A DNA stretch of 64,000 bases. Origin: Acidovorax sp. GTDB lineage: Bacteria > Pseudomonadota > Gammaproteobacteria > Burkholderiales > Burkholderiaceae_C. The notes beneath the pieces were generated by a model. That model made no database searches, had not been told where the DNA came from, and saw only the letters and a program-made list of their open reading frames with translations. Below, piece by piece: positions 27,472 to 35,883 of the stretch (position 1 is its first letter; the number at the start of each line of letters is the position of its first letter). Both the position numbers and the translations under genes were made by a program. The stretch lies in the NCBI GenBank assembly GCA_031277855.1, contig JAITLO010000042.1, forward strand, positions 1 through 64,000. Reading direction: 5' to 3'.

Positions 27472-28641
27472 TCAGGCCTGCGCGCTGGCCGGGCTGGCCG
27501 AACTGGCAAAGCGCGCCGGGCTGAGCTGTGCGGCATCCACGCCCTGGGCTAACAGGGCTTCGGGCAGCGCCCGGCCCAGCAGCAGGGCGCAGGCGGCCTC
27601 GGAGGCGCCGGCCGCCGTCTGGATGCCATAGCCGCCCTGGCCTGCCAGCCAGAAAAAGCCCTGGCATTGCGCGTCCCAGCCCATGACAAAGTCATCGTCC
27701 GGCGCAAAGCTGCGCAGCCCTGCCCAGACATGGCGCGGCCTGTGTATGCGCAGGCTGGTCATGGATTCGATGCGGTAAATGCCGGTGGCCACATCCAGCT
27801 CCTCGGCCACCACGTCGTGCGGCTCCACGGGGTCGGCATTGGCGGGCGAGCCCAGCAACTGGCCCGCATCGGGCTTGAAGTAAAAGCTCTCGTCCACGCC
27901 GATGACGGCGGGCCAGTCCTGCACGGCCGCACCTTCGGGCGCGGCAAAGGTAAAGGCGGAGCGGCGCCGGGGCTGTATGCCCAGGGCCTGGGCTCCGCAC
28001 ACCCGGGCCACTTCGTCAGCCCAGGCGCCCGCAGCATTCACCACGGCGCGGGCCTGCACGGCTTCACCACTCCCCAAAGTCAAGGTCCACAGGCCTTCAT
28101 GATTGCGCTCGGCCTTGTGGAGCACCGCACTGCAGCGCAGCCGGGCGCCGGCCTGTGCCATGCCGCGCAAAAAGCCCTGGTGCAGCTCGGCCACGTCGAT
28201 GTCCATGGCATCCATATCGTGCACCGCACCTATCAGCTGGCTGGCCTCCAGGCAGGGCGCCAGCGCGCAGGCGCTCTGCGCATCCAGGCGCTCGGCACGC
28301 AGGCCTTCGCCCTGGTACATGGCCAAAGCATCTGCCAGCAGCGCTTCCTGCCCCTCGGCACCCACATACAGCACGCTGCGCGGCTGCAGCAGCGCATGTT
28401 CGCAAAATCCTTGCGGGGGTGCGCTGTAGAAGGCGCGGCTGGCGCGCGTCAGCGCCCGTATCTGCTGCGTGCCATAGCTCTCCATGAACATGGCTGCCGA
28501 GCGGCCCGTGGCGTGGTAGCCAGGTTGGCTCTCGCGTTCCAACACCAGCACCGAAGCACCTGCCTGCGCCAAACGGTATGCCACCGACGCCCCGGCCATG
28601 CCCGCACCCACCACAGCGAAATCCACCACCTGCTGTTCCAT
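27472..28641 (-). CDS. FAD-dependent amino-acid/amine oxidoreductase (DAO family)
   Basis: This 389-residue flavoenzyme has the Rossmann motif VVGAGMAGASVAYRLAQAG at residues 10-28. GYHATGRSAAMF near 42 is typical of glycine or sarcosine oxidase-like DAO proteins, and the C-terminal GQGGYGIQTAAG closes the FAD site. It probably oxidises a D-amino acid, an N-methyl amino acid or a related amine, forming an imine. It is the first gene of a minus-strand operon with the YkvI-type transporter and XRE-cupin regulator. An AT-rich palindrome lies just upstream. Confidence 0.87.
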   Translation of the reverse strand: MEQQVVDFAVVGAGMAGASVAYRLAQAGASVLVLERESQPGYHATGRSAAMFMESYGTQQIRALTRASRAFYSAPPQGFCEHALLQPRSVLYVGAEGQEALLADALAMYQGEGLRAERLDAQSACALAPCLEASQLIGAVHDMDAMDIDVAELHQGFLRGMAQAGARLRCSAVLHKAERNHEGLWTLTLGSGEAVQARAVVNAAGAWADEVARVCGAQALGIQPRRRSAFTFAAPEGAAVQDWPAVIGVDESFYFKPDAGQLLGSPANADPVEPHDVVAEELDVATGIYRIESMTSLRIHRPRHVWAGLRSFAPDDDFVMGWDAQCQGFFWLAGQGGYGIQTAAGASEAACALLLGRALPEALLAQGVDAAQLSPARFASSASPASAQA

Positions 28642-28650
28642 TTGCCTTCA

Positions 28651-28686
28651 TCCTATTTTTTCCGATAAGAAAATTATCGAATAGGA
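28651..28686. promoter_or_regulatory. AT-rich operator-like palindrome before the FAD oxidase operon
   Basis: TCCTATT (28651-28657) pairs with AATAGGA (28680-28686), and within it CGATAA (28663-28668) pairs with TTATCG (28674-28679). This is a two-level inverted repeat in a local AT-rich island of otherwise GC-rich DNA. It starts 10 bases upstream of the FAD oxidase ATG and is a good candidate binding site for the XRE-cupin regulator of the same operon. Confidence 0.55.
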
Positions 28687-28724
28687 AAATTTTGTGCAAA
28701 TCGTGGTTTACACCGGGGTGGGCA

Positions 28725-28749
28725 TAAAAAAGGCGGCCTATGCCGCCTT
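28725..28749 (-). terminator. Rho-independent terminator of the RND pump operon
   Basis: On the minus strand AAGGCGGC, loop ATAG, GCCGCCTT, followed by TTTTT at 28729-28725. It lies 20 bases after the outer-membrane channel stop codon. Confidence 0.8.
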
Positions 28750-28769
28750 GGAGGAAGCCGAGCGCGTGT

Positions 28770-30203
28770 TTACGTTTTCTCCGCGCCCTGCCACCCTCCC
28801 GCCAGTGCCTGGTACAGGCCCACGGCCGCACGCAGGCCACGCGTACGGCTGTCGGCGGCTGCATCCTGGGCCGCATACAGATCGCGCTGGGCATCCAGCA
28901 ACTCATACAAACCGATGGTGCCGGCCTGGTAGCGGCGCTGGGCCAGTTGCTCGGCCAGTTCGCGCTGCGCCGCAGCCTGGGCCAGATGCCGGTCTTCCTC
29001 GCGCGTGCGCTGCAGGCGCACCAGGGCGTTTTCCGTGTCTTCCAGCGCCAGCAGCACGGTCTGCTGGTAGCCGGCCAGCGCGGCCGCGCCACCGGCCTCG
29101 CTGGCGGCAATGCGGGCCCGCACCCGGCCCACGTCCAGAAACGACCAGTCCACACCCAGGAACACCTGGCTGGTGGCGCTGGCGCCTTCGAACAGGCTGC
29201 CACTGCCCAGGGCCGTGCTGCCCAGCAGCCCGCCCAGCGACAGGCGCGGGAACAGATCGGCCGTGGCCACGCCTATGCGCGCCGTGGCCGCATGCAGCCT
29301 GGCCTCGGCCGCGGCCACATCGGGGCGACGGCGCAGCAGATCGGCCGGTGTGCCGGCATCGATCACGGCTGGCAGCGCGGGCAAGGGAGCCGCCACATCC
29401 AGCTGTGCCACCAGGGCGCCGGGCTGCTGGCCCGTGAGCACGGCCAGGCGGTGCTGGGCCACGGCGATCTGGGCCTGCAGCGCGGGAATGCGCGCGCGCG
29501 TGGCCTCCAGCAGGGCCTGTGTCCGCGCCAGATCGAGATGGGTGTCACGTCCCAGCGCCAGCCGCAGCTGCACCAGTTGCAGGGTCTGCTCCTGGCTGTC
29601 CGCATTCGCATGGGCCAGTGCCAGCCTTTGCTGCCAGCCACGCAGATCCGCATAGCTGGCCGTGACCTGGGCGGCAATCGCCAGCTGCAGTGCTGCCAGG
29701 TCTGCCGCCTCGGCTTGCAGATCGGCACCATGGGCCTCGATATTGCGGCGCACGCGGCCAAAGACATCGATCTCCCAGCTGGCCTGCAAGCCTGCGCTGT
29801 AGCTGCGCTGGCTGCGCGACCCGCTGGGACCGACCTCGCTTTCGCTGCGTTTTTGCTGCGTCCCCGCCGCCGATGCGGTCAGCGTGGGGATCTGGTCAAA
29901 ACGTGCCTGGCGCAGCAAGGCCTGGGCGCCATCCAACCGGGCCATGGCCTGGCGCAGATCCTGGTTGGCCTGCAAGGCCTGCTCCACCAGCCGCGTCAGT
30001 TCAGCATCGTGGAACTGACGCCAGAAAGCCGGGTCTGCAACGGCATGACGAAGCTCTGCCTGCGACGCATCGCGCACAAAATGCGCACCGGTCTCCGGCA
30101 ATGCCGGCGTCTGGAAATCCGGACCCACGGCGCAGCCCGCGATCAGGGTGGCACAGGCCATGCTCACGGCATGGCGGGAAAGAAGTCGACGTATCTCAGC
30201 CAT
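28770..30203 (-). CDS. Outer-membrane efflux lipoprotein (OprM/NodT family)
   Basis: This 477-residue TolC-like channel has a lipobox LIAGC with Cys24 as the acylation site, followed by AVGPDF, the usual start of NodT-type lipoproteins. Two OEP repeats with long helices follow (about 60-250 and 260-465). It forms the trimeric duct of the RND pump. Its ATG at 30203 overlaps the pump gene stop by 8 bases, so the two are translationally coupled. The longer open frame to 30284 would lack the lipoprotein signal at the N-terminus. Confidence 0.92.
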   Translation of the reverse strand: MAEIRRLLSRHAVSMACATLIAGCAVGPDFQTPALPETGAHFVRDASQAELRHAVADPAFWRQFHDAELTRLVEQALQANQDLRQAMARLDGAQALLRQARFDQIPTLTASAAGTQQKRSESEVGPSGSRSQRSYSAGLQASWEIDVFGRVRRNIEAHGADLQAEAADLAALQLAIAAQVTASYADLRGWQQRLALAHANADSQEQTLQLVQLRLALGRDTHLDLARTQALLEATRARIPALQAQIAVAQHRLAVLTGQQPGALVAQLDVAAPLPALPAVIDAGTPADLLRRRPDVAAAEARLHAATARIGVATADLFPRLSLGGLLGSTALGSGSLFEGASATSQVFLGVDWSFLDVGRVRARIAASEAGGAAALAGYQQTVLLALEDTENALVRLQRTREEDRHLAQAAAQRELAEQLAQRRYQAGTIGLYELLDAQRDLYAAQDAAADSRTRGLRAAVGLYQALAGGWQGAEKT

Positions 30204-33200
30204 GCTGGACCTCCGAAACAACAGCGGGCACAGCTGCCTTGTGGACCACGAGTGGACGGCCCGACAGCTTGCGCAGCGCCACATAAAACACCGGCGTGAG
30301 GAACAGGCCGAACAAGGTCACGCCCAGCATGCCGGAGAACACCGTTACGCCCGTGGCGGCTCGCACCTCGCTGCCAGCGCCGCTGCCCATCAGCAGCGGC
30401 ACGGCGCCGGCAATAAAGGCGATGGAGGTCATGACAATGGGGCGCAGCCGCAGGCGGCAGGCATGCAAGGCGGCGGTAACCATGTCCGTGCCCTGCATCT
30501 CCAGCTCGCGGGCAAATTCCACGATCAAGATCGCGTTCTTGCAGGCCAGGCCCATCAGCACCACCAGTCCCACCTGGACGAAGACGTTGTTGTCCCCCCC
30601 GGCCAGCCAGACGCCGAACAGCGCCGCGCAGATACACACCGGCACGATGAGGATCACGGCCAGCGGCAGCGTCCAGCTTTCATACAACGCAGCCAGAACC
30701 AGAAACACCAGCATCACGGCGATCACAAAAACCACAGCCGCGGCATTGCTCTGCTCCACCTGCTGGTAGCTCAGATCGGTCCAGGCCAGCTCGATGCCGC
30801 GCGGCAACGTGCGGTCGGCAATCTCCTGCAGCCGGGTCAGCACCTCGGCTGAGGACAGCAGACGCGGGTCGGAGTCACCGATCAAGTCGGCGGCCGCAAA
30901 GCCGTTGTAGCGCAGCACGGGGTCGGGGCCAAAGCTGGGCTCCACGGTGACCATGGAGCCGATGGCCACCATCTCGCCCCTGGCATTGCGTGTGCGCAGC
31001 TGGGCAATGTCTTCCACGGTCTGGCGGTAGTCGGCATCGGCCTGCAGCATCACGCGCCAGACGCGGCCAAAGGCGTTGAAGTCATTGACATAGACCGAGC
31101 CCAGATAGGCCTGCAGCGTCTGGAACAGATCGGTCAAGGCCACGCCCTGGGCCTTGGCCTTGGTGCGGTCCACCTTGACTTCCAGCTGCGGGATATTGGA
31201 CTGGTAGCTGCTGACCGGGTAAGTCATGCCCGGCGTCTTGGCCACCTCGGCCTGGAAGGCCGAGAGTGCCTGCTGCAGGGCGGCATAGCCCAGGCCGGCC
31301 TTGTCCTGCAGGAACAGCGAATAGCCCGAACCATTGCCCAGGCCCTGTATGGGCGGCGGCATCAGCGCATAGGCAAAGCCACCCTCGATCTGCGCAAACT
31401 TGGCAGAGAGCTCGGCATTGATGTCCTGGGCGCTGCGCGTGCGCTCGCCAAAGGGCTTGAGCATGATGTAGGAACTGGTGAGGTTGGACGTGGTCGTGGC
31501 CTGCAGGGCATTGAAGCCCGCGAATGCCGCGATCTTGTCCACGCCTTCCACGCTCTTGGCGGCCTCCACCATCTGGCGCGTGACCGCATCGGTACGGGCC
31601 AGCGAAGCCCCCTCGGGCAGCTTGGCGCCGCCGAAGAGATAGAGCTTGTCCTGCAGCGGAATAAAGCCGCCAGGCACGGCCTGGAACAGCAGCGCCGTGC
31701 CGGCCAGCAGGCCTGCATAGACCACAAACACCAGGCCGCGCCGGCGCAGCGAACGGCCTACCGTGGTCTGGTAACCCTGGGCACTGCGGTCAAAAAAGCG
31801 GTTGAAGGGACGGAAGAACCAGCCCAGGGCCTTGTCCAGGCCACGCGCCAGCGCATCGCGGGGGGCACCATGGGGCTGCAGCAACTTGGCGGCCAGGGCC
31901 GGCGACAAGGTCAGCGAGTTGATGGTGGAGATCACGGTGGAGATCGCAATCGTCACCGCGAACTGCTTGTAGAACTGCCCGGTGACACCGCTCAGAAACG
32001 CCATAGGCACAAAGACCGCGCACAGCACCAGGCCGATGGCAATGATGGGGCCCGATACCTCGCGCATGGCCAGGTGGGCAGCCTCGCGTGGAGTGTGGCC
32101 GGCGGCGATGAAACGCTCCACGTTCTCCACCACCACGATGGCGTCGTCCACCACAATGCCTATGGCCAACACCATGCCGAACAGCGTGAGGGTGTTGATG
32201 GAGTAATCCAGCAGATACAGCCCCGCAAAGGTGCCGATGATGGACACCGGCACGGCCAGCAGCGGAATGATGGAGGCGCGCCAGGTCTGCAAAAAGACGA
32301 TGACCACCAGCACCACCAGAATCACGGCCTCGATCAGCGTGGTCTGCACGGCCTTGATGGAGTCGCGCACAAACACCGTGGGGTCCCAGACCGACTCGAA
32401 GACCACGCCCTCGGGCAGGTCGGTCGAAAAGCGCTCCATGGCCGCATACACCTGCTCGGCCACGGCCAGGGCATTGGCACCGGGCGAGAGGTAAATGCCC
32501 AGGGCCACCATGTTTTTGTCATCGCTCCAGGAACGCAGCGTGTAGTCGCTGGCACCCAGCTCCACACGCGCCACATCGGCCAGGCGCACCACCTGGCCGT
32601 CGGCACCGCTTTTGAGCACGATGTCGCCAAACTCCTCGGGCGTCTTCAAACGGCCGCGCACATGGATGGACTGCAGCTTGTCCGCTCCCTGGGGATTGGG
32701 CTCGGCCCCCAGCTGGCCGGCCGAGACCTGGATGTTCTGCTCGCGAATGGCGGCAATCACCTCGGAAGCAGAAAGCTGGCGTGCCGCCACCTTGTGCGGG
32801 TCCAGCCAGACGCGCATGGCGTAATCGCCCGCGCCATACACGCCCACATCGCCAATGCCGGGAATGCGGGCCAGCTGGTCTTTGACCTTGAGCGTCACAT
32901 AGTTGCGCAGGTACAGGGCGTCGTGCTTGCCGTCCTGGGAGGTCAGGCCCACAAACATCAGCGGTGTGGACGACTGCTTTTGCGTGGTCACACCGTACTG
33001 GCGCACTTCCTCGGGCAAGCGACTTTGCGCCTGGCTCACACGGTTTTGCACACGCACGGCGGCAGTGTCCGGATCCACACCGGGGCGGAAGGTGGCCACC
33101 ACCTGCAAGCTGCCATCGGCTGCGGCCACGGACTTCATGTACATCAGCCCTTCCACGCCGTTGATGGCCTCTTCCAGCGGCACGGCCACCGACTCGGCCA

Positions 33201-33375
33201 CATCCTTGGGATTGGCGCCGGGGTAGGTGGCGCGTACCACCACGCTGGGTGGAACGACCTCGGGATACTCACCCACGGGCAGTTGCGGAATCGCCACCAG
33301 GCCCACGGAGAACAAGATGATGGACAGCACGATCGCAAAGATCGGCCGGTCTATGAAAAATTTGGAGAAATCCAT
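30196..33375 (-). CDS. RND multidrug efflux permease (HAE1/AcrB family)
   Basis: This 1059-residue inner-membrane, proton-driven exporter has twelve membrane helices and two large periplasmic loops. FFIDRPIFAIVLSIIL opens helix 1. The paired aspartates of the proton relay are in GIVVDDAIVVVENVER. GYPGANP-like and ALPPPI segments of the porter domain are also present (here MPPPIQGLGNGSG). GGAG lies 7 bases before the ATG at 33375. It follows the fusion-protein gene by 14 bases and overlaps the channel gene, so all three pump parts come from one transcript. A SoxR regulator is divergent. Confidence 0.94.
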   Translation of the reverse strand: MDFSKFFIDRPIFAIVLSIILFSVGLVAIPQLPVGEYPEVVPPSVVVRATYPGANPKDVAESVAVPLEEAINGVEGLMYMKSVAAADGSLQVVATFRPGVDPDTAAVRVQNRVSQAQSRLPEEVRQYGVTTQKQSSTPLMFVGLTSQDGKHDALYLRNYVTLKVKDQLARIPGIGDVGVYGAGDYAMRVWLDPHKVAARQLSASEVIAAIREQNIQVSAGQLGAEPNPQGADKLQSIHVRGRLKTPEEFGDIVLKSGADGQVVRLADVARVELGASDYTLRSWSDDKNMVALGIYLSPGANALAVAEQVYAAMERFSTDLPEGVVFESVWDPTVFVRDSIKAVQTTLIEAVILVVLVVIVFLQTWRASIIPLLAVPVSIIGTFAGLYLLDYSINTLTLFGMVLAIGIVVDDAIVVVENVERFIAAGHTPREAAHLAMREVSGPIIAIGLVLCAVFVPMAFLSGVTGQFYKQFAVTIAISTVISTINSLTLSPALAAKLLQPHGAPRDALARGLDKALGWFFRPFNRFFDRSAQGYQTTVGRSLRRRGLVFVVYAGLLAGTALLFQAVPGGFIPLQDKLYLFGGAKLPEGASLARTDAVTRQMVEAAKSVEGVDKIAAFAGFNALQATTTSNLTSSYIMLKPFGERTRSAQDINAELSAKFAQIEGGFAYALMPPPIQGLGNGSGYSLFLQDKAGLGYAALQQALSAFQAEVAKTPGMTYPVSSYQSNIPQLEVKVDRTKAKAQGVALTDLFQTLQAYLGSVYVNDFNAFGRVWRVMLQADADYRQTVEDIAQLRTRNARGEMVAIGSMVTVEPSFGPDPVLRYNGFAAADLIGDSDPRLLSSAEVLTRLQEIADRTLPRGIELAWTDLSYQQVEQSNAAAVVFVIAVMLVFLVLAALYESWTLPLAVILIVPVCICAALFGVWLAGGDNNVFVQVGLVVLMGLACKNAILIVEFARELEMQGTDMVTAALHACRLRLRPIVMTSIAFIAGAVPLLMGSGAGSEVRAATGVTVFSGMLGVTLFGLFLTPVFYVALRKLSGRPLVVHKAAVPAVVSEVQHG

Positions 33376-33389
33376 CGCTTTGCTCCGCT

Positions 33390-34616
33390 TCACTGGACCT
33401 GTGCCTGAACCTGGGCTGCTGCCGAGGGCTCAGGCTGGCCTTGTGGGGCCGCAGGCGCCACGGCCTTGGGGCTGACCGCCATGCCAGGGTAGTAAATACG
33501 TTGCAGGCCGCCCACCACCAGTTGCTCGCCCGCGTTCAGGCCTTGCTCCACCACGCGCTTGCCGTCGACCATGCGCCCCAGCTTCAGCTCGCGCCGCTGG
33601 GCCACATGACCTTTTCCTTCAACGGCCTCGACCACATAGGCGTATTGGCGGCTCTGGTCGGTGAGCACGGCCTTGTCGTCAATCAACAGCAGCTCCTCCT
33701 GACCTGCACTGCCCTGCAGCTGCACGCGCGCAAAAAGACCCGGTGTCAGCCGGCGCTCGGGATTGGCCAGGCGGGCACGCAAGCGCATGCTGCCGGTGTC
33801 GGCGTTGAGCTGGTTGTCGGTGAAGTCCAGCACGCCCTCATGCGCAAAGCCGTCCTCTCCGGCCAGGCCCACGCGCACGGCACGCGCCGCATCACTCTTG
33901 CGACTTTCGTGGCTTAACTTTTGATAGCGCAGATAGCTGTGCTCATCGACATCGAAGTACACATAGACCGGGTCTTGCGAGACCAGGCTGGTCAGCAGGC
34001 TCTGGTCGGCCTGGGCCATATTGCCTGCCGTCAATAAAGCCCGGCCCGCACGCCCGGCGACCGGGGCACGGACCTCGGTGAACTCCAGGTTCAACCGCGC
34101 CGTCTCCAAGGCGGCCTCGGCCGCGCGCACCTGGGCCGCTGCCTGGGCCAGCTCGGCCGCACGGGCCTCGGCCTCTTCGCGCGAGATGGCATGGCCGGCC
34201 ACCAGCGAGCGTGCGCGCTCGTCCTGGTTGCGTGCCAGGCCGGCGGCCGCACGGGCGCGTTCCAGCTGTGCCTGTGCGCTGGCCAGGGCCGCGCGGTAGG
34301 GGCGCTGGTCGATGACGAACAGCAGCTGGCCCTTGCCCACGTCCTGGCCTTCGCTGAAGGCCACGCGTTCGATATAGCCCGAGACGCGCGGGCGCAGCTG
34401 CACGGCCTGCACAGCTTCTACACGGCCGTTGAAGGCATCCCACACGCGTGTGTTGCTGGTGGTGACCTGGGCCACCAAGACCTCGGGCGCGGCTGGCGGA
34501 GCAGCGGCCGCATGGGCCTGCTCCACTCCCTGACGTCCACATCCTGCCAATAGCGCTGCAGCGGCCAGCGCCGCTGTCAGCATGGTGTGCCTGAGCGGCA
34601 CGTGCAAAACCCTCAT
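33390..34616 (-). CDS. RND periplasmic adaptor (membrane fusion protein)
   Basis: This 408-residue AcrA-like adaptor has a lipobox LLAGC with Cys26. The beta-barrel and lipoyl parts include RVSGYIERVAFSEGQDVGKG, and a long alpha hairpin covers about residues 105-180. TEVRAPVAGRAGRALLTAGN marks the second lipoyl half. The start at 34616 is fixed by GAGGAGTTTGAG just upstream. It is the first gene of the pump operon and is divergent from soxR over a 109-base region with a SoxR-box-like palindrome. Confidence 0.93.
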   Translation of the reverse strand: MRVLHVPLRHTMLTAALAAAALLAGCGRQGVEQAHAAAAPPAAPEVLVAQVTTSNTRVWDAFNGRVEAVQAVQLRPRVSGYIERVAFSEGQDVGKGQLLFVIDQRPYRAALASAQAQLERARAAAGLARNQDERARSLVAGHAISREEAEARAAELAQAAAQVRAAEAALETARLNLEFTEVRAPVAGRAGRALLTAGNMAQADQSLLTSLVSQDPVYVYFDVDEHSYLRYQKLSHESRKSDAARAVRVGLAGEDGFAHEGVLDFTDNQLNADTGSMRLRARLANPERRLTPGLFARVQLQGSAGQEELLLIDDKAVLTDQSRQYAYVVEAVEGKGHVAQRRELKLGRMVDGKRVVEQGLNAGEQLVVGGLQRIYYPGMAVSPKAVAPAAPQGQPEPSAAAQVQAQVQ

Positions 34617-34685
34617 CTCAAACTCCTCGAAGAAATCCTTGGCCACTGCAGCACTGCTGCAAACCGATGCCCGAATTCTTCAAGT

Positions 34686-34701
34686 TCAAGTAAACTTTAA
34701 G
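34686..34701. promoter_or_regulatory. SoxR-box-like operator
   Basis: TCAAGTAAACTTTAAG at 34686-34701 is centred on the dyad AAGT-AA-ACTT and resembles the TCAAGTTAACTTGA core of known SoxR boxes. It lies between the divergent soxR gene (start 34726) and the pump operon (start 34616), where SoxR would act on an overlong promoter spacer. The motif comparison is from memory. Confidence 0.65.
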
Positions 34702-34725
34702 TCAAACCAGCAAAGGAATACCGCT

Positions 34726-35193
34726 ATGAAAATTGAGGATGATCCTTTGATCGCCATTGGCGAAGTCGCCCAGCGCAGCGGCGTCAAGGCTTCGGCCCTG
34801 CGCTTTTACGAGTCACTGGGCTTGATCGAGGCCGTGCGCAGCAGCAGTGGCCACCGGCGCTACCACCGCTCTTGTTTGCGGCGCATTGCCTTCATTGTTT
34901 TTGCCCAGCGCGTGGGCTTTACGTTGGAGGAAATTGCCGAGCAGCTGTCCAGCCTGCCCAACCGCCATGTGCCCACAGGCGGGGACTGGCAGAAGATGTC
35001 GCGCCTGTGGCAAAAACGGCTGGACGAGCGCATTGCCGAGCTGCAGCGCCTGCGCCACGGCCTCAACCAGTGCATAGGCTGCGGCTGCCTGTCGATGAAG
35101 ACCTGCATGTTCGCCAACCCCGGCGACCTCTGCGCCCAGAACGGGCCGGGCCCCAGGCGCTGGCTGGGCGATGCAATGCCTACGGCGGAGTGA
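34726..35193 (+). CDS. soxR: Redox-sensing MerR-family activator SoxR
   Basis: This 155-residue regulator has a MerR winged helix (about 10-75, AIGEVAQRSGVKASALRFYE), a dimerisation helix and the [2Fe-2S] cluster site C116-x2-C119-x-C121-x5-C127 in CIGCGCLSMKTC, the SoxR signature. Oxidation by redox-cycling compounds or superoxide should switch on target promoters. AAAGGAAT precedes the ATG at 34726. No soxS is nearby; outside enteric bacteria SoxR usually controls pumps and monooxygenases directly. The divergent RND pump with a SoxR-box-like site fits this. Confidence 0.95.
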   Translation: MKIEDDPLIAIGEVAQRSGVKASALRFYESLGLIEAVRSSSGHRRYHRSCLRRIAFIVFAQRVGFTLEEIAEQLSSLPNRHVPTGGDWQKMSRLWQKRLDERIAELQRLRHGLNQCIGCGCLSMKTCMFANPGDLCAQNGPGPRRWLGDAMPTAE

Positions 35194-35872
35194 GCGCCAC
35201 AGCACCTGGCGAAGCCCAGGTGCTGCGTGCCATGCGAAAGGTGAGATTCCAGCGCTGCGCCCCCAGCAGCGCATGCTGGCCCGCTTGCAGCGGCTGCACG
35301 CCGTGGTAGGCCATGCGCGTGGCACCGCCCCAGACCAACACATCGCCATGCAGCAGTGTGAGGCGGCGCACCGGCTGGCTGCGCTCCAGTCCGCCCCACA
35401 AAAATGTGCAGGGCAGGCCCAGCGAAACGGAGACGATGGGGGCCTGCCAATCCTCCTCGTCTTCATCGCGGTGCAGGCCCATTCTGGCGCCCGGCAGGTA
35501 CTGGTTGACCAAACAGGCATCGGGGGCGTAAGCGGGGTAGCCCGCAGCCAGGGCCGCATCCACCGCCTGCTGCCGCAGAAATGCCGGCATGGCGGGCCAG
35601 GGCAGGCCGGTGTCGGGGTTGGTGGCGCTATAGCGGTAGCCGGCGCGGTCCGTCACCCAGCCCCAGTCGCCGCAGTTGCTCATGCGCACCGACAGGGGCC
35701 GGCCACCGGGTGTGAGACTGCTGCGAAAAGGCTGGGCCGCCAGCACCTGCTGCACGGCGGCCAGCCACTGTGCCTGCGTGGCCTGCGCCCAGCCACGCAG
35801 CAGCCAGGCCCCGTCGTCAATGGCAATCCGCTCCACGGGCTGGGGCGGGTCATCGAACAGCGAGGCCATCAT
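35180..35872 (-). CDS. AlkB-like 2-oxoglutarate/Fe(II) dioxygenase
   Basis: This 230-residue enzyme has the full AlkB active site: His134 and Asp136 in GLHRDEDEED, His190 in MAYHGV for iron, and Arg207/Arg213 in the RWNLTFR motif (RxNxTxR) that binds 2-oxoglutarate. It probably removes alkyl groups from 1-methyladenine or 3-methylcytosine in DNA. ATG at 35872 or 35869 is possible. Its 3-prime end overlaps the convergent soxR gene by 14 bases. It lies 11 bases downstream of the aminotransferase gene, so they may be co-transcribed. Confidence 0.92.
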   Translation of the reverse strand: MMASLFDDPPQPVERIAIDDGAWLLRGWAQATQAQWLAAVQQVLAAQPFRSSLTPGGRPLSVRMSNCGDWGWVTDRAGYRYSATNPDTGLPWPAMPAFLRQQAVDAALAAGYPAYAPDACLVNQYLPGARMGLHRDEDEEDWQAPIVSVSLGLPCTFLWGGLERSQPVRRLTLLHGDVLVWGGATRMAYHGVQPLQAGQHALLGAQRWNLTFRMARSTWASPGAVALTPP

Positions 35873-35883
35873 GGCAGGCCTTT

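Noticed and set aside
31870..33408. A 512-codon frame opposite the RND pump gene, His/Gly/Gln-rich
   Set aside because: Typical composition of an antisense frame in GC-rich DNA; no start signal or domain.
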